From assembly GCA_963702535.1 (NCBI GenBank), contig CAVPDG010000031.1:1-64000 (forward strand): a DNA stretch of 64,000 nucleotides. Reading direction: 5' to 3'. The notes under the pieces were generated by a model. It saw only the letters and a list, made by a program, of their open reading frames with translations. It made no database searches and had not been told where the DNA came from. The position numbers and the translations under genes are program-made. Below are positions 38,684 through 46,378 of the stretch, piece by piece. Origin of the DNA: CAVPDG01 sp963702535. GTDB taxonomy: Bacteria; Chloroflexota; Anaerolineae; Anaerolineales; UBA4823. Each line of letters begins with the position of its first letter. The stretch's first letter is position 1.

Positions 38684-39334
38684 ATGAAAAGCCACTCAGA
38701 CCCCGACGACGCCGAATTCCTGGAAGCCATGGAGCTGAACTGCCGGCAGTTGACCCACGAGCAGGAACAGCGTTTCGAAGGCTATATCGCCGAGATCTTT
38801 TCCGCCTACGGTATGGACCTGGACACGCCATCCACGCACGATACGCCGCGGCGCTTTATCCGCGCCCTGTTCGAAGCCACGGATGGCTACGACGGCGACC
38901 CCAAGCTGCTCAAGGTCTTCCAGACGGAATGCTTCTCGGGCGACGAATGCCACATCAGCCAGGTGGTGGAAGGACCGATCAACTTCTTCTCGCTGTGCGA
39001 GCACCACGCCTTCCCCTTCTTCGGGCACGCTTACGTGGGCTATATCGCCCATGAGGAGATCCTGGGCATCTCCAAGCTGACGCGCCTGGTGCGCCTCTTC
39101 GCCCGGCGCTTCGCTGTGCAGGAGCGCATCGGTCAGCAGGTTGCCGACGCGCTGGAGACGATGCTGCACCCGCACGGGGTGGCGGTGTACCTGGAAGCGC
39201 ACCACCTGTGCATGGAGATGCGCGGCGTGCGCGAGGTGGCGCCGATGACCCGCACCACGGTGTGGCGCGGCATGTACGCCGACGATCCCACCCTGCGGGC
39301 GGAGTTCTTCACCGCCTGCGGCTTGCAACGCTGA
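38684..39334 (+). CDS. folE: GTP cyclohydrolase I
   Basis: A 216-residue enzyme converting GTP to 7,8-dihydroneopterin triphosphate, the first step of tetrahydrofolate synthesis. Zinc ligands are Cys105 and His108 in SLCEHHAFPFFG and Cys176 in HHLCMEMRGV. The family motifs TPRRFIRAL, ILGISKLTRLVRLFARRFAVQERI and a C-terminal MTRTTVWRG are present. Length fits the type IA enzyme. GGAGAGGA lies upstream of the ATG. Stand-alone transcription unit. Confidence 0.97.
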   Translation: MKSHSDPDDAEFLEAMELNCRQLTHEQEQRFEGYIAEIFSAYGMDLDTPSTHDTPRRFIRALFEATDGYDGDPKLLKVFQTECFSGDECHISQVVEGPINFFSLCEHHAFPFFGHAYVGYIAHEEILGISKLTRLVRLFARRFAVQERIGQQVADALETMLHPHGVAVYLEAHHLCMEMRGVREVAPMTRTTVWRGMYADDPTLRAEFFTACGLQR

Positions 39335-39423
39335 CCCGCCGGGCTATCCCGCCTCAAGCTCTCAATCCTTCGAACGCTCCTGTAAATACCCTCGCGCTTT
39401 TCAAGCACCCTCAACTGAGGGGT

Positions 39424-39476
39424 GTACTATTATATTGGTACAAACACTTGATTTGTACCCAATAATGTACTATAAT
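39424..39476 (+). promoter_or_regulatory. Promoter and operator of the XRE-cupin gene
   Basis: TTGATT (39448-39453), 17 bases, TATAAT (39471-39476). Overlapping the -35 is an inverted repeat TTGGTACAAA (39435-39444) / TTTGTACCCAA (39452-39462), and further GTAC half-sites occur at 39424 and 39467. This is a convincing operator, most likely for autoregulation by the XRE protein 60 bases downstream. Confidence 0.65.
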
Positions 39477-39535
39477 ATTAATTGAAACCTGCGAGTGATG
39501 GGCTGTTTTCCATTCTGGGGACGGAGGCAATAGGT

Positions 39536-40237
39536 ATGGCACAGGGGTACACTTCAGCGCCAGATCAAGGGACATCCCGCCGTTCAAGGCGGCGAGGTAC
39601 GCCGGAGGGGGATGAACTCGCCCGATCGATGCGTCGGCAGAGATCGACGTCGGCAGGCGCCTGCGCGAGCTGCGCGCCGCGAGTGGTTTCTCCTTGCGGG
39701 CGCTGGCAGAGAAGAGCCAGCTCAACGCAAATACCCTGAGCCTGATCGAGAACGGGAAGACCTCGCCGAGCGTGAGCACCCTGCAACACCTGGCGCGAGC
39801 GCTCAATGTTCCTATCACGGCATTCTTCGAGACCGGCGTCTCCAGGCAGCGAGTCATCTACCAGAAATCCGGCGAGCGGCTCAAGGCAACCTTCACCCAC
39901 GGCAGCCTGGAGGACCTGGGGACGGGCCTGGCTGCGCCGCGCGCCGCTCCCTTCGTTGTCACGCTCAAGCCGCATGCCGGCAGCGGTCCCGAGCTCATCG
40001 TCCATACCGGGCATGAGCTGGTGTTCTGCTTGAAAGGGCGTATCGCTTACCAGGTAGATGATGAGATTTACACCCTCGAATTCGGGCGATAGCCTGCTCT
40101 TCGAGGCGCACTTGCCGCACCGCTGGAGAAATCTGGAGGAGAATCCGGCGCGCTTCATCCTTGTGTTGTGCCCGGCAGACGAGCGTGACGATCCCAGCGA
40201 ACGACATTTCAGCGTCGAGGCAGTGCTGGCGACATGA
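39536..40237 (+). CDS. XRE-family regulator with C-terminal cupin (two frameshifts)
   Basis: About 233 residues. ATG 39536 has GGAGG upstream. A basic N-terminal tail (SRRSRRRGTPEG) breaks near 39628 and continues in the HTH: EIDVGRRLRELRAASGFSLR, LAEKSQLNANTLSLIENGKT, SVSTLQHLARALNVPI. The C-terminal cupin strands (AAPFVVTLKPHAGSGPEL, HTGHELVFCLKGRIAYQVDD) shift again near 40090 and finish SLLFEAHLPHRWRNLEENPA through HFSVEAVLAT. XRE-cupin proteins usually sense a small molecule and regulate adjacent genes; here the neighbours are redox genes. Confidence 0.8.
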
Positions 40238-40267
40238 GGGAGTGTTCGTGAAGAAACGAGGCTTGCC

Positions 40268-40831
40268 ATGCGTCACCTGGGTAGATTTAGCCGAATTCTT
40301 TTGATTGCCTTTGCTGTCCTCTTTGCCATCGCGCCATTCGCGGCAGCGAAAGCAGAGGGCGATCTGCCGCCTGCAGATACCCCCTGTAAGAACTGCCACG
40401 AAACGCTGTATTACCTGTACGATACGGGGCGTTGGTACTGCCAGTGCGCCATGCGCTCCAACTGCACATCCTGCCATGGCGGGGATGCCAGCCAGACCAA
40501 CGATGACCTGGCGCACGCGGGCATGGTCGCCAATCCGGCAACAGACAACCCGGCGGTATGCCAGAGCTGCCACCCACAGGACTACGCCGAGAAAATCGAA
40601 AAGTTCCTGGCGGTCTCCGGGGTGCACGCCACCAAGATCAAGCCGCCAACACTCCAGCTCAGCGCCTTAGCGGAGCCGGCGCCGGCAAGCAAGCTGGCGA
40701 TCCCGCCTCAGCGCCCGCCCGAATTCCAACCCTGGCGGGCGGCGGGGGTGCTGGCAGGCATACTCGTGGTGGCGGGGATCTGTTTTGCCATCTGCCGCAA
40801 GAAATGCGCCAACAAGCCAGGCGAGGTGTAA
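40268..40831 (+). CDS. Membrane-anchored triheme c-type cytochrome
   Basis: A 187-residue exported protein. Sec signal (ILLIAFAVLFAIAPFAAAKA), then three CxxCH heme sites: CKNCH (40-44), CTSCH (66-70) and CQSCH (98-102). An additional CQC and a Cys at 65 lie between. A linker rich in Pro/Ala leads to a C-terminal membrane helix (AAGVLAGILVVAGICFAICR) and a short basic tail. This is a small multiheme electron carrier at the outer face of the membrane. It starts 30 bases after the regulator and is followed within 40 bases by the NifX-like gene, so an operon is likely. Confidence 0.85.
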   Translation: MRHLGRFSRILLIAFAVLFAIAPFAAAKAEGDLPPADTPCKNCHETLYYLYDTGRWYCQCAMRSNCTSCHGGDASQTNDDLAHAGMVANPATDNPAVCQSCHPQDYAEKIEKFLAVSGVHATKIKPPTLQLSALAEPAPASKLAIPPQRPPEFQPWRAAGVLAGILVVAGICFAICRKKCANKPGEV

Positions 40832-40868
40832 GCCCCGCCGGGTAAACTCAAAAACTTGGAGAATTTCA

Positions 40869-41267
40869 ATGATAATCGCTGCAATCACGGACGACAGTAA
40901 AACGATCAGCCTGCACTTTGGGCGAGCGCAGTATTACATGGTACTGACCGTGGAAGACGGTATGATCACAAGCCGCCAGCTACGCTCGAAGCTGGGGCAC
41001 AACCAGTTTGCCAGCCAGCCGCACGAAGCGGAGGAGCATGGACCCGGGCATGGTCTGGATGCCGCCGCGCATGACAAGCACTTACAAATGTCGGATGCCA
41101 TCGCGGATTGCGAAGCTGTGCTGTGCCGCGGCATGGGCATGGGCGCTTACCAGAGCATGCAAGCGCGCGGCATCCGCCCGGTGGTGACCGATATTGCGGA
41201 TATCGACGAAGCCGCGCTGGCTTACGCGGCGGGTAAAATTGTTGACCATACGGAGAAGTTACATTGA
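40869..41267 (+). CDS. NifX/NifB-type dinitrogenase iron-molybdenum cofactor domain protein
   Basis: A 132-residue protein: MIIAAITDDSKTISLHFGRA is the classic NifX/NafY/MTH1175 opening. A His-rich insert (HEAEEHGPGHGLDAAAHDKH) follows, then DAIADCEAVLCRGMGMGAY and RGIRPVVTDIADIDEAALAY. Family members carry or shuttle metal-sulfur clusters or cofactors. Without nif genes here, a stand-alone Fe-S or metal carrier is more likely. Two cysteines (DCEAVLC) and the His patch are candidate ligands. GGAGA precedes the ATG. Confidence 0.85.
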   Translation: MIIAAITDDSKTISLHFGRAQYYMVLTVEDGMITSRQLRSKLGHNQFASQPHEAEEHGPGHGLDAAAHDKHLQMSDAIADCEAVLCRGMGMGAYQSMQARGIRPVVTDIADIDEAALAYAAGKIVDHTEKLH

Positions 41268-41315
41268 TATAATTGGATCACAGCCTGGTAATAATTTTCA
41301 CAATAAGGAGGCGTT

Positions 41316-42023
41316 ATGGCAGAACCTGTTGGCTGCGCCCGCGTGACGGGCAGTGTATCAACCCCCGTACTGGAAACACCTTCTACCCCTACCCCCAGCG
41401 TACCAAAGGAGACCGTTATGACCGCTCGTGTTGGGCAGAAAGCCCCCGATTTCACCGCCCCGGCGTACTATAAAGGCGCCTTCACCACCGTCAAACTCTC
41501 AGACTTTGCCGGTAAGTGGGTGCTGGTTTGCTTCTATCCCGGCGACTTCACCTTTGTCTGAGCGACGGAAGTGTCGGCGGTCGCCGACAAATATCCGGTG
41601 CTGCAAGGATTGGGTGTAGAAGTGATCTCGATCAGCGTGGACAGCCACTTCGTGCACAAGATGTGGAACGACCACGAGCTGGTCAAGATGGTGGAGGGCG
41701 GCGTGCCCTTCCACATGGCCTCCGACCAGGCTGGCAATGTGGGACGCGCCTACGGCGTTTGGGACGAGAACCAGGGCATCGAGCTGCGCGGGCGGTTTAT
41801 TATCGATCCGGATGGCGTGATCCAGGCGATGGAAGTGCTCACCCCGCCGGTGGGGCGGCGCTTTGCCGAGTCCGTGCGCCAGATCCAGGCATTCCAACTG
41901 GTGCGCGCCTCGGGCGGCAAGGAAGCCACCCCGGCAGGCTGGGAACCCGGGCAGATGACGCTGAAGCCTGGACCGGCGCTGGTGGGCAAGGTGTGGGAAG
42001 TCTGGAATCCTAAGATGGAGTGA
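41316..42023 (+). CDS. Selenocysteine-containing peroxiredoxin (AhpC/PrxU-like), TGA read as Sec82
   Basis: A 235-residue protein if TGA 41559-41561 is read through. AAGGAGG precedes ATG 41316. A 35-residue N-terminal extension is followed by VGQKAPDFTAPAYYKGAFTT and KWVLVCFYPGDFTFV, then the TGA, then ATEVSAVADKYPVLQGLGVE. In 2-Cys peroxiredoxins the motif is DFTFVC(P/A)TE, so the TGA sits exactly at the peroxidatic Cys. The downstream frame is intact to 42023 (GVEVISISVDSHFVHKMWND; VGRRFAESVRQIQAFQ). The usual resolving-Cys motif VCPAxW is ATPAGW here, so no resolving Cys. A SECIS-like stem-loop follows the TGA. It reduces peroxides; regeneration would need an external thiol or Cys72. Confidence 0.85.
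41559..41600 (+). promoter_or_regulatory. Bacterial SECIS-like element
   Basis: After the UGA and 10 nt, a 7-bp stem UGUCGGC (41572-41578) / GCCGACA (41583-41589) closes on the tetraloop GGUC (41579-41582). The loop begins 18 nt after the UGA. Bacterial SECIS elements require a short stem 3' of the UGA with a G at the start of the apical loop at this distance, and the E. coli fdhF loop contains the same GGUC core. SelB would bind this hairpin. Confidence 0.75.
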
Positions 42024-42035
42024 TTGAGCGGTTCA

Positions 42036-42066
42036 GGTGACAGTCACTTCGTAAGTGACTGTCACC
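42036..42066. terminator. Convergent terminator-type hairpin
   Basis: GGTGACAGTCACTT (42036-42049), loop CGT, AAGTGACTGTCACC (42053-42066): perfect 14-bp stem between the peroxiredoxin and the minus-strand flavodoxin gene, whose stop it includes. No T-run. Confidence 0.6.
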
Positions 42067-42652
42067 GGTCAAGTTGCTCTCTCAACCCGCTCGCCCACTG
42101 GCGGATGGCGGGGTAATTGCGCTTCTCTCCCGCCTGGGCGCGCACGACCAGCATCACGAAGAGCATTTGCAGCAGCTTGAGGCGGTAAAGCGCCAGCGAG
42201 CCGCCGAAGATCGCCACACTCAGCGGTCTCGCCTGCGGGGCGGCTTTGAGCAGCGGGCGCACGTACTTTACTGGAGTAGCATAATTCTCACGGAAGCTCA
42301 AATGCCCGGGACGTTTGGGCGGGACGGGCAGGGTGGGGTCGATGAAGAGCGGGACGCCGTCCACCTGGGTGTCATCCGTTTGGGTGAGGCTCATCGCCAT
42401 GATGAAGTACGCCACCGGGATGCGGCTGAGCGCGGCGCGGTTCGTTTTCAGGAATTTGAGCGCCGCTTTGTGCCAGCCCATGATCATCGGCGCGCCGAGG
42501 ACGAGGGCGGAATAAGGCTACAGGTCGGGTATATCCTCCAGGCGCAGCAGGTCGACGGCAGCGCCTTCTTTGCCCAGCTCCTCGGCGATGAGGCGGGCGA
42601 CGTCCTCGGTCGAGCCGGAATTGGTGGTGTAGGTGACAAGAATTTTTTCCAT
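42062..42652 (-). pseudogene. Flavodoxin-domain protein (HemG-like) with an in-frame UAG
   Basis: About 197 residues from ATG 42652: MEKILVTYTTNSGSTEDVAR carries the FMN phosphate loop TTNSGST. LEDIPDL is interrupted by TAG at 42518-42520 and then continues PYSALVLGAPMIMGWHKAAL, FLKTNRAALSRIPVAYFIMA and RPLSVAIFGGSL. The frame is otherwise intact, so only one codon is affected. Flavodoxin-like proteins of this type include protoporphyrinogen oxidase HemG. The UAG sits at a variable position, unlike the TGA in the peroxiredoxin. It may be a real nonsense mutation or a base error. The distal part could still be translated from internal starts. Confidence 0.7.
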
Positions 42653-43105
42653 GTTATTACTCCAGAACCGGCTCGATCACACCCTGTGGTTAAAATCTAT
42701 TACGAAAATGGGATCGTGGCAATAAGCGATGCTCTGTACATGAGTGTGCAGATCCAGCTAGCACCCAGAGATATAGCCGAAATGCTGTCCTTATCGGGAG
42801 AACGGCAAGGCGGAGATCATCGCCATCTGGGAGACATAGCCAGATATGGAAGCCGGGGAGGCCGGCGGCTACTACCGTGAGCAAGTTGCCACAGTCTCTC
42901 TGATCCTGGCGGGAACGCCGATACGGGAAGTTTATGAGGTTATCCATGGCGGGTAATCGAAAACATCTCCGTTAAGCTTTCATAACAAACCGTCACAGTC
43001 AGCTGCGCTCACCGTCATAAATAGAAATGCGACGATCATACGCCCAGTTCTTGATCGTGATCGCTGCCATTAATGATCCTGAAGAATCCCTTGAAGGAGG
43101 CACAG
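42653..43105. other. Intergenic region with a possible gene remnant
   Basis: On the plus strand, about 42790-42956 reads as coding-like fragments (ENGKAEIIAIWE, stop, then GGYYREQVATVSLILAGTPI and REVYEVIHGG before TAA). There is no start or family match. It may be a decayed gene or chance. It also carries the upstream region of the hydrogenase operon. Confidence 0.35.
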
Positions 43106-44092
43106 ATGACGAATCAACCATCAACACGATCACCTGGCTCTAACTCCACGCATATCAGCCGGCGTGGCTTCCTCAAGTTCTGCAGCCTGATGGCAGCCAC
43201 GCTGGCGTTGCCGAGCAGCTACGCCGGGAAGATCGCTGAAGTGCTGGCGGATGGTCCCCGCCTGCCGGTGGTTTGGCTGGAGTTCCAGGACTGCACCGGA
43301 GACAGCATGTCTTTTCTCAAGGCCAGCCAGCGTCCGGACCCACTACAGTCCGGTATGACTGATCCCTCGATAGTAGATATCCTGCTGGATTTTATGTCAG
43401 TGGAGTATCACGAAACGCTCATGGCGCCATCCGGAGCGTTCTCCGAGCTATCCCTGGACCATGTGTTGCAGAGTTATTCCGGAGCATACCTGGCGGTGGT
43501 TGAAGGCGCCATCCCGATGGGGGCAGGCGGGGCGTATTGCACCATCCGTGGGCGTACGGCACTCAGCATTGCCCAGCAGGTTCTGCCGGGAGCCAAGGCT
43601 GTGATCGCCGCGGGCACATGCGCGGTGGATGGCGGCTTGCCGGCAGCCGCGCCGAACCCCACCGGCGCCACGGGCACCCGCACGGCAGTACCCGGGCTGG
43701 CAAGCTACGCCGCTCTACCGGGCTGCCCTATGAATGTCGTCAACCTGGCAGCTACCATTGTCCACCTGATCACCTTCAATACCCTACCGCCGAGAGATTC
43801 AACGGGCCGCCCCCTGTTTGCTTACGGCGGCGAGATCCACGAATCGTGTGAGCGCAAGGTTCACTATGAGCATGACCGCTTCGTGCTGCAATGGGGAGAC
43901 GCCGGACATCGCCAGGGTTGGTGCCTATTCCGCATGGGGTGTAAAGGCCCCGAGACCGATCACAATTGTTCCACGGTAAAGTGGAATGGCACAGACTGCT
44001 GGCCCGTTACTGCCGGACATGGCTGTGTGGGTTGCGCGCGGCCGGGCTTTTGGGATGCCTTCCCGGTTTACACGGCTCTAGAAGACGACTAA
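43106..44092 (+). CDS. [NiFe] hydrogenase small subunit, Tat-exported, group 1
   Basis: A 328-residue protein from ATG 43106 (AAGGAGG upstream). The twin-arginine signal HISRRGFLKFCSLMA marks export of the folded dimer. Iron-sulfur ligands: proximal cluster in FQDCTGDSMSFL, where Cys63 is kept but the second Cys of the usual CTGC is Asp66, plus Cys172 (GTCAVDG) and Cys207 (GCP). The distal cluster has His245, Cys248, Cys273 and Cys279; the medial cluster Cys288, Cys298, Cys307 and Cys310. An Asp ligand at the proximal cluster is known from the actinobacterial-type (group 1h) enzyme, which however lacks a Tat signal. It transfers electrons from the active site; no membrane cytochrome b gene is next to it. 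Confidence 0.93.
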   Translation: MTNQPSTRSPGSNSTHISRRGFLKFCSLMAATLALPSSYAGKIAEVLADGPRLPVVWLEFQDCTGDSMSFLKASQRPDPLQSGMTDPSIVDILLDFMSVEYHETLMAPSGAFSELSLDHVLQSYSGAYLAVVEGAIPMGAGGAYCTIRGRTALSIAQQVLPGAKAVIAAGTCAVDGGLPAAAPNPTGATGTRTAVPGLASYAALPGCPMNVVNLAATIVHLITFNTLPPRDSTGRPLFAYGGEIHESCERKVHYEHDRFVLQWGDAGHRQGWCLFRMGCKGPETDHNCSTVKWNGTDCWPVTAGHGCVGCARPGFWDAFPVYTALEDD

Positions 44093-44103
44093 GAGGAACT
44101 GCC

Positions 44104-45852
44104 ATGCCTGAAATCCATCTTCCCCTCGTAACCAAAGGCGGCACAACGCCGCCTCGACGCATTGTTATCGATCCGCTGACGCGAATAGAAGGGCACCTGC
44201 GCATTGAAGCCGTGGTGCAGGGTGGGGTGATTACTGACGCCTGGAGTTCGAGCACCATGTTCCGCGGCATTGAGACTATCCTGGGTGGGCGCGACCCGCG
44301 CGAGGCATGGTTCTTCGCCCAACGCATCTGCGGCGTATGCACCACAGTGCATGCCCTGGCCTCCGTGCGAGCCGTGGAGAACGCCTTGGGTATCGGTATC
44401 CCGGAGAATGCGCGCATCATCCGCAACCTGATCGCCGCGGCGCAGTTCATACAGGATCACGTTGTACATTTCTACCACCTGCACGCCCTGGATTGGGTGG
44501 ATGTGACCGATGCTTTACAGGCGGATCCAATAGCCACCAGCAATCTTCAACATTCACTCTCGGACTGGCCCAATTCCAGCCCAGGATATTTCAGCGCGAT
44601 CAAAAGCCGGTTGCAAGGGCTGGTCGACAGTGGGCAGCTCGGACTCTTCGCCAACGGCTATTGGGGGCATCCTGGCTATAAGCTCCCTCCTGAAGTGAGC
44701 CTGCTGGCGGTGGCGCACTACCTGGAGGCGCTCGATTTCCAGCGCGAAGCCATCAAGATCCACGCCATCCTGGGCGGCAAGAACCCGCACCCGCAAAGCT
44801 ACCTGGTGGGAGGTGTCTCGATCCCCGTCGACCGGCTTAGCAATAAAGCAATCAACCCGGCGCGTATCGCTGAGCTTCGCGCCCTGGCGACGCAAGCGCT
44901 GAGCTTTATCAGCCAGGTTTACCTGCCAGATCTGAAAGCGATCGCCTCTTTCTACAATGAATATGCTACCCAGGGCGGCGGCCCTGGAAATTATCTGTCG
45001 TATGGCGAGTTCCCAACCGATGGCGGTCTTTACCTGCCAGCCGGGATCGTGACTGGGAATAATCTATCGAGCGTACCTGCCGCGCTGAACGTTGCCCAAA
45101 TTGTGGAATACGTGACCCACTCCTGGTACTCCTACAGTGGTGGGGACGCGGTTGGGCTGCACCCCTCTCTGGGCGAGACATCGCCCAACTACACCGGTCC
45201 CACGCCGCCCTATGACCTTTTGAATACGGAAGGCAAATATTCCTGGTTGAAATCACCGCGTTATAACAACCTGCCGATGGAGGTGGGTCCGCTGGCGCGC
45301 CTCGTGGTAGCTTATGCTGCCGGTCATACCCGCCTCCGCCAGCTCGTTGACCAGACACTGACGGGGCTTGGTTTGACGACACAGGCGCTCTTCTCAACCT
45401 GGGGGCGCATGCTGGCACGCGGCATCGAAACCCTGGCGCTAGCGGAACAGCTCGCACCCTGGATAACCGAGCTAGAGGCGCATATGAATGCTGACGATGT
45501 CCTCATCCACAACGGCTCGCGTTGGAACCCGTCAACTTGGCCAGCGCAGGCAAGTGGATGGGGCAGCACGGAAGCTCCAAGAGGCGGGTTGGGGCATTGG
45601 GTGAGTATCTCCAACCAGCGTATCCAGCGTTACCAGGCAGTGGTCCCCACCACCTGGAACGGCTCGCCGCGCGACACGCTGGGGCAGCGCGGGCCATTCG
45701 AGCACGCGCTCATCGGCCTCTCGCTGACTGACCTTGATCGACCGCTCGAGATCCTGCGTACTATCCATTCCTTCGACCCATGCATGGCATGCTCGGTTCA
45801 TCTCATCGACGCACGCAGCAATGCCGTCGGGATGACGGTGCAAATAGGATAA
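44104..45852 (+). CDS. [NiFe] hydrogenase large subunit
   Basis: A 582-residue protein from ATG 44104 (GAGGAA upstream). The nickel ligands are in L1 RICGVCTTVHALASVRAVE (Cys76, Cys79) and L2 FDPCMACSVH (Cys560, Cys563). All four are Cys, so it is not a NiFeSe enzyme. The 16 residues after His566 (LIDARSNAVGMTVQIG) should be removed by the protease encoded next, after nickel insertion. IDPLTRIEGHLRIE near the N-terminus is the standard family opening. It begins with the short hydrophobic patch EIHLPLVTKGG. Binds and splits or forms H2 with the small subunit on the outer side of the membrane. Confidence 0.96.
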   Translation: MPEIHLPLVTKGGTTPPRRIVIDPLTRIEGHLRIEAVVQGGVITDAWSSSTMFRGIETILGGRDPREAWFFAQRICGVCTTVHALASVRAVENALGIGIPENARIIRNLIAAAQFIQDHVVHFYHLHALDWVDVTDALQADPIATSNLQHSLSDWPNSSPGYFSAIKSRLQGLVDSGQLGLFANGYWGHPGYKLPPEVSLLAVAHYLEALDFQREAIKIHAILGGKNPHPQSYLVGGVSIPVDRLSNKAINPARIAELRALATQALSFISQVYLPDLKAIASFYNEYATQGGGPGNYLSYGEFPTDGGLYLPAGIVTGNNLSSVPAALNVAQIVEYVTHSWYSYSGGDAVGLHPSLGETSPNYTGPTPPYDLLNTEGKYSWLKSPRYNNLPMEVGPLARLVVAYAAGHTRLRQLVDQTLTGLGLTTQALFSTWGRMLARGIETLALAEQLAPWITELEAHMNADDVLIHNGSRWNPSTWPAQASGWGSTEAPRGGLGHWVSISNQRIQRYQAVVPTTWNGSPRDTLGQRGPFEHALIGLSLTDLDRPLEILRTIHSFDPCMACSVHLIDARSNAVGMTVQIG

Positions 45853-45858
45853 AAATGC

Positions 45859-45884
45859 CGGCGACCGGCGTATGCCGGTCGCCG
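45859..45884 (+). repeat. Intercistronic hairpin in the hydrogenase operon
   Basis: CGGCGACCGGC (45859-45869), loop GTAT, GCCGGTCGCCG (45874-45884). A perfect 11-bp stem directly after the large-subunit stop and before the protease ribosome site. No T-run, so more likely an mRNA stability or processing element. Confidence 0.6.
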
Positions 45885-45898
45885 ATATGAAGGTGATT

Positions 45899-46372
45899 AT
45901 GCAAGCCTACCGACCAATGATCACCGTACTGGGGCTGGGGAACCTTCTCCAGCGCGATGAAGGTTTTGGCATCCATGTTTTACGAGCACTCCAGACACGC
46001 CTGCTTAGGATGGATGGCGTGCAGTGCCTGGACGGGGGAGCGCTTGGCTTGAGCCTGCTACCGTTGGTTGAAGATAGCTCTTGCCTGCTGGTGCTGGACG
46101 CTATTGATGCAGGCAAGCCAACAGGCACCCTGATCGAGCTGAGCGGCGATCAGGTGCCGCTCAGCTCAACGCAAAAGCTATCTGAGCACCAGGTAGGTTT
46201 CCAGGAAGTGCTGGCGTTGGCACGCTTCCGAGGCCGGCTGCCGGAGCGCCTGCACCTGATCGGCGCGCAACCGGAAGACCTCTCAATAGGCCTCGAGCTC
46301 AGCCCGCCATTGCATGCTGCCATCCCTAGAGTGGTTCGGCGGGCTGAGATGGTGATCCGGGCTTGGAATTGA
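45899..46372 (+). CDS. Hydrogenase maturation endopeptidase (HyaD/HybD family)
   Basis: A 157-residue protein from ATG 45899 (AAGGTGAT upstream; earlier in-frame starts lie in the hairpin). TVLGLGNLLQRDEGFGIHVL is the GxGNxxxxDxGxG motif with the nickel-binding acidic residue (the Glu-Gly after RD). DGGALGLSLLPLVE and LLVLDAIDAGKPTGTL carry the second acidic residue, and LSEHQVGFQEVLALAR the conserved His. It cleaves the large subunit C-terminus after His566. Last gene of the hydrogenase operon; hyp genes are elsewhere. Confidence 0.93.
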   Translation: MQAYRPMITVLGLGNLLQRDEGFGIHVLRALQTRLLRMDGVQCLDGGALGLSLLPLVEDSSCLLVLDAIDAGKPTGTLIELSGDQVPLSSTQKLSEHQVGFQEVLALARFRGRLPERLHLIGAQPEDLSIGLELSPPLHAAIPRVVRRAEMVIRAWN

Positions 46373-46378
46373 CCCTGA

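Noticed and set aside
41559..41561. TGA as evidence that the peroxiredoxin is a pseudogene
   Set aside because: The stop falls exactly on the peroxidatic Cys, the downstream frame is intact for 154 codons, and a SECIS-like hairpin follows; selenocysteine is the simpler reading.
42518..42520. UAG as a pyrrolysine codon
   Set aside because: No Pyl-type protein family, no Pyl genes, and the host type does not suggest Pyl use.
45770..45810. NiFeSe hydrogenase
   Set aside because: The L2 motif is DPCMACSVH with Cys at both positions; there is no in-frame TGA.
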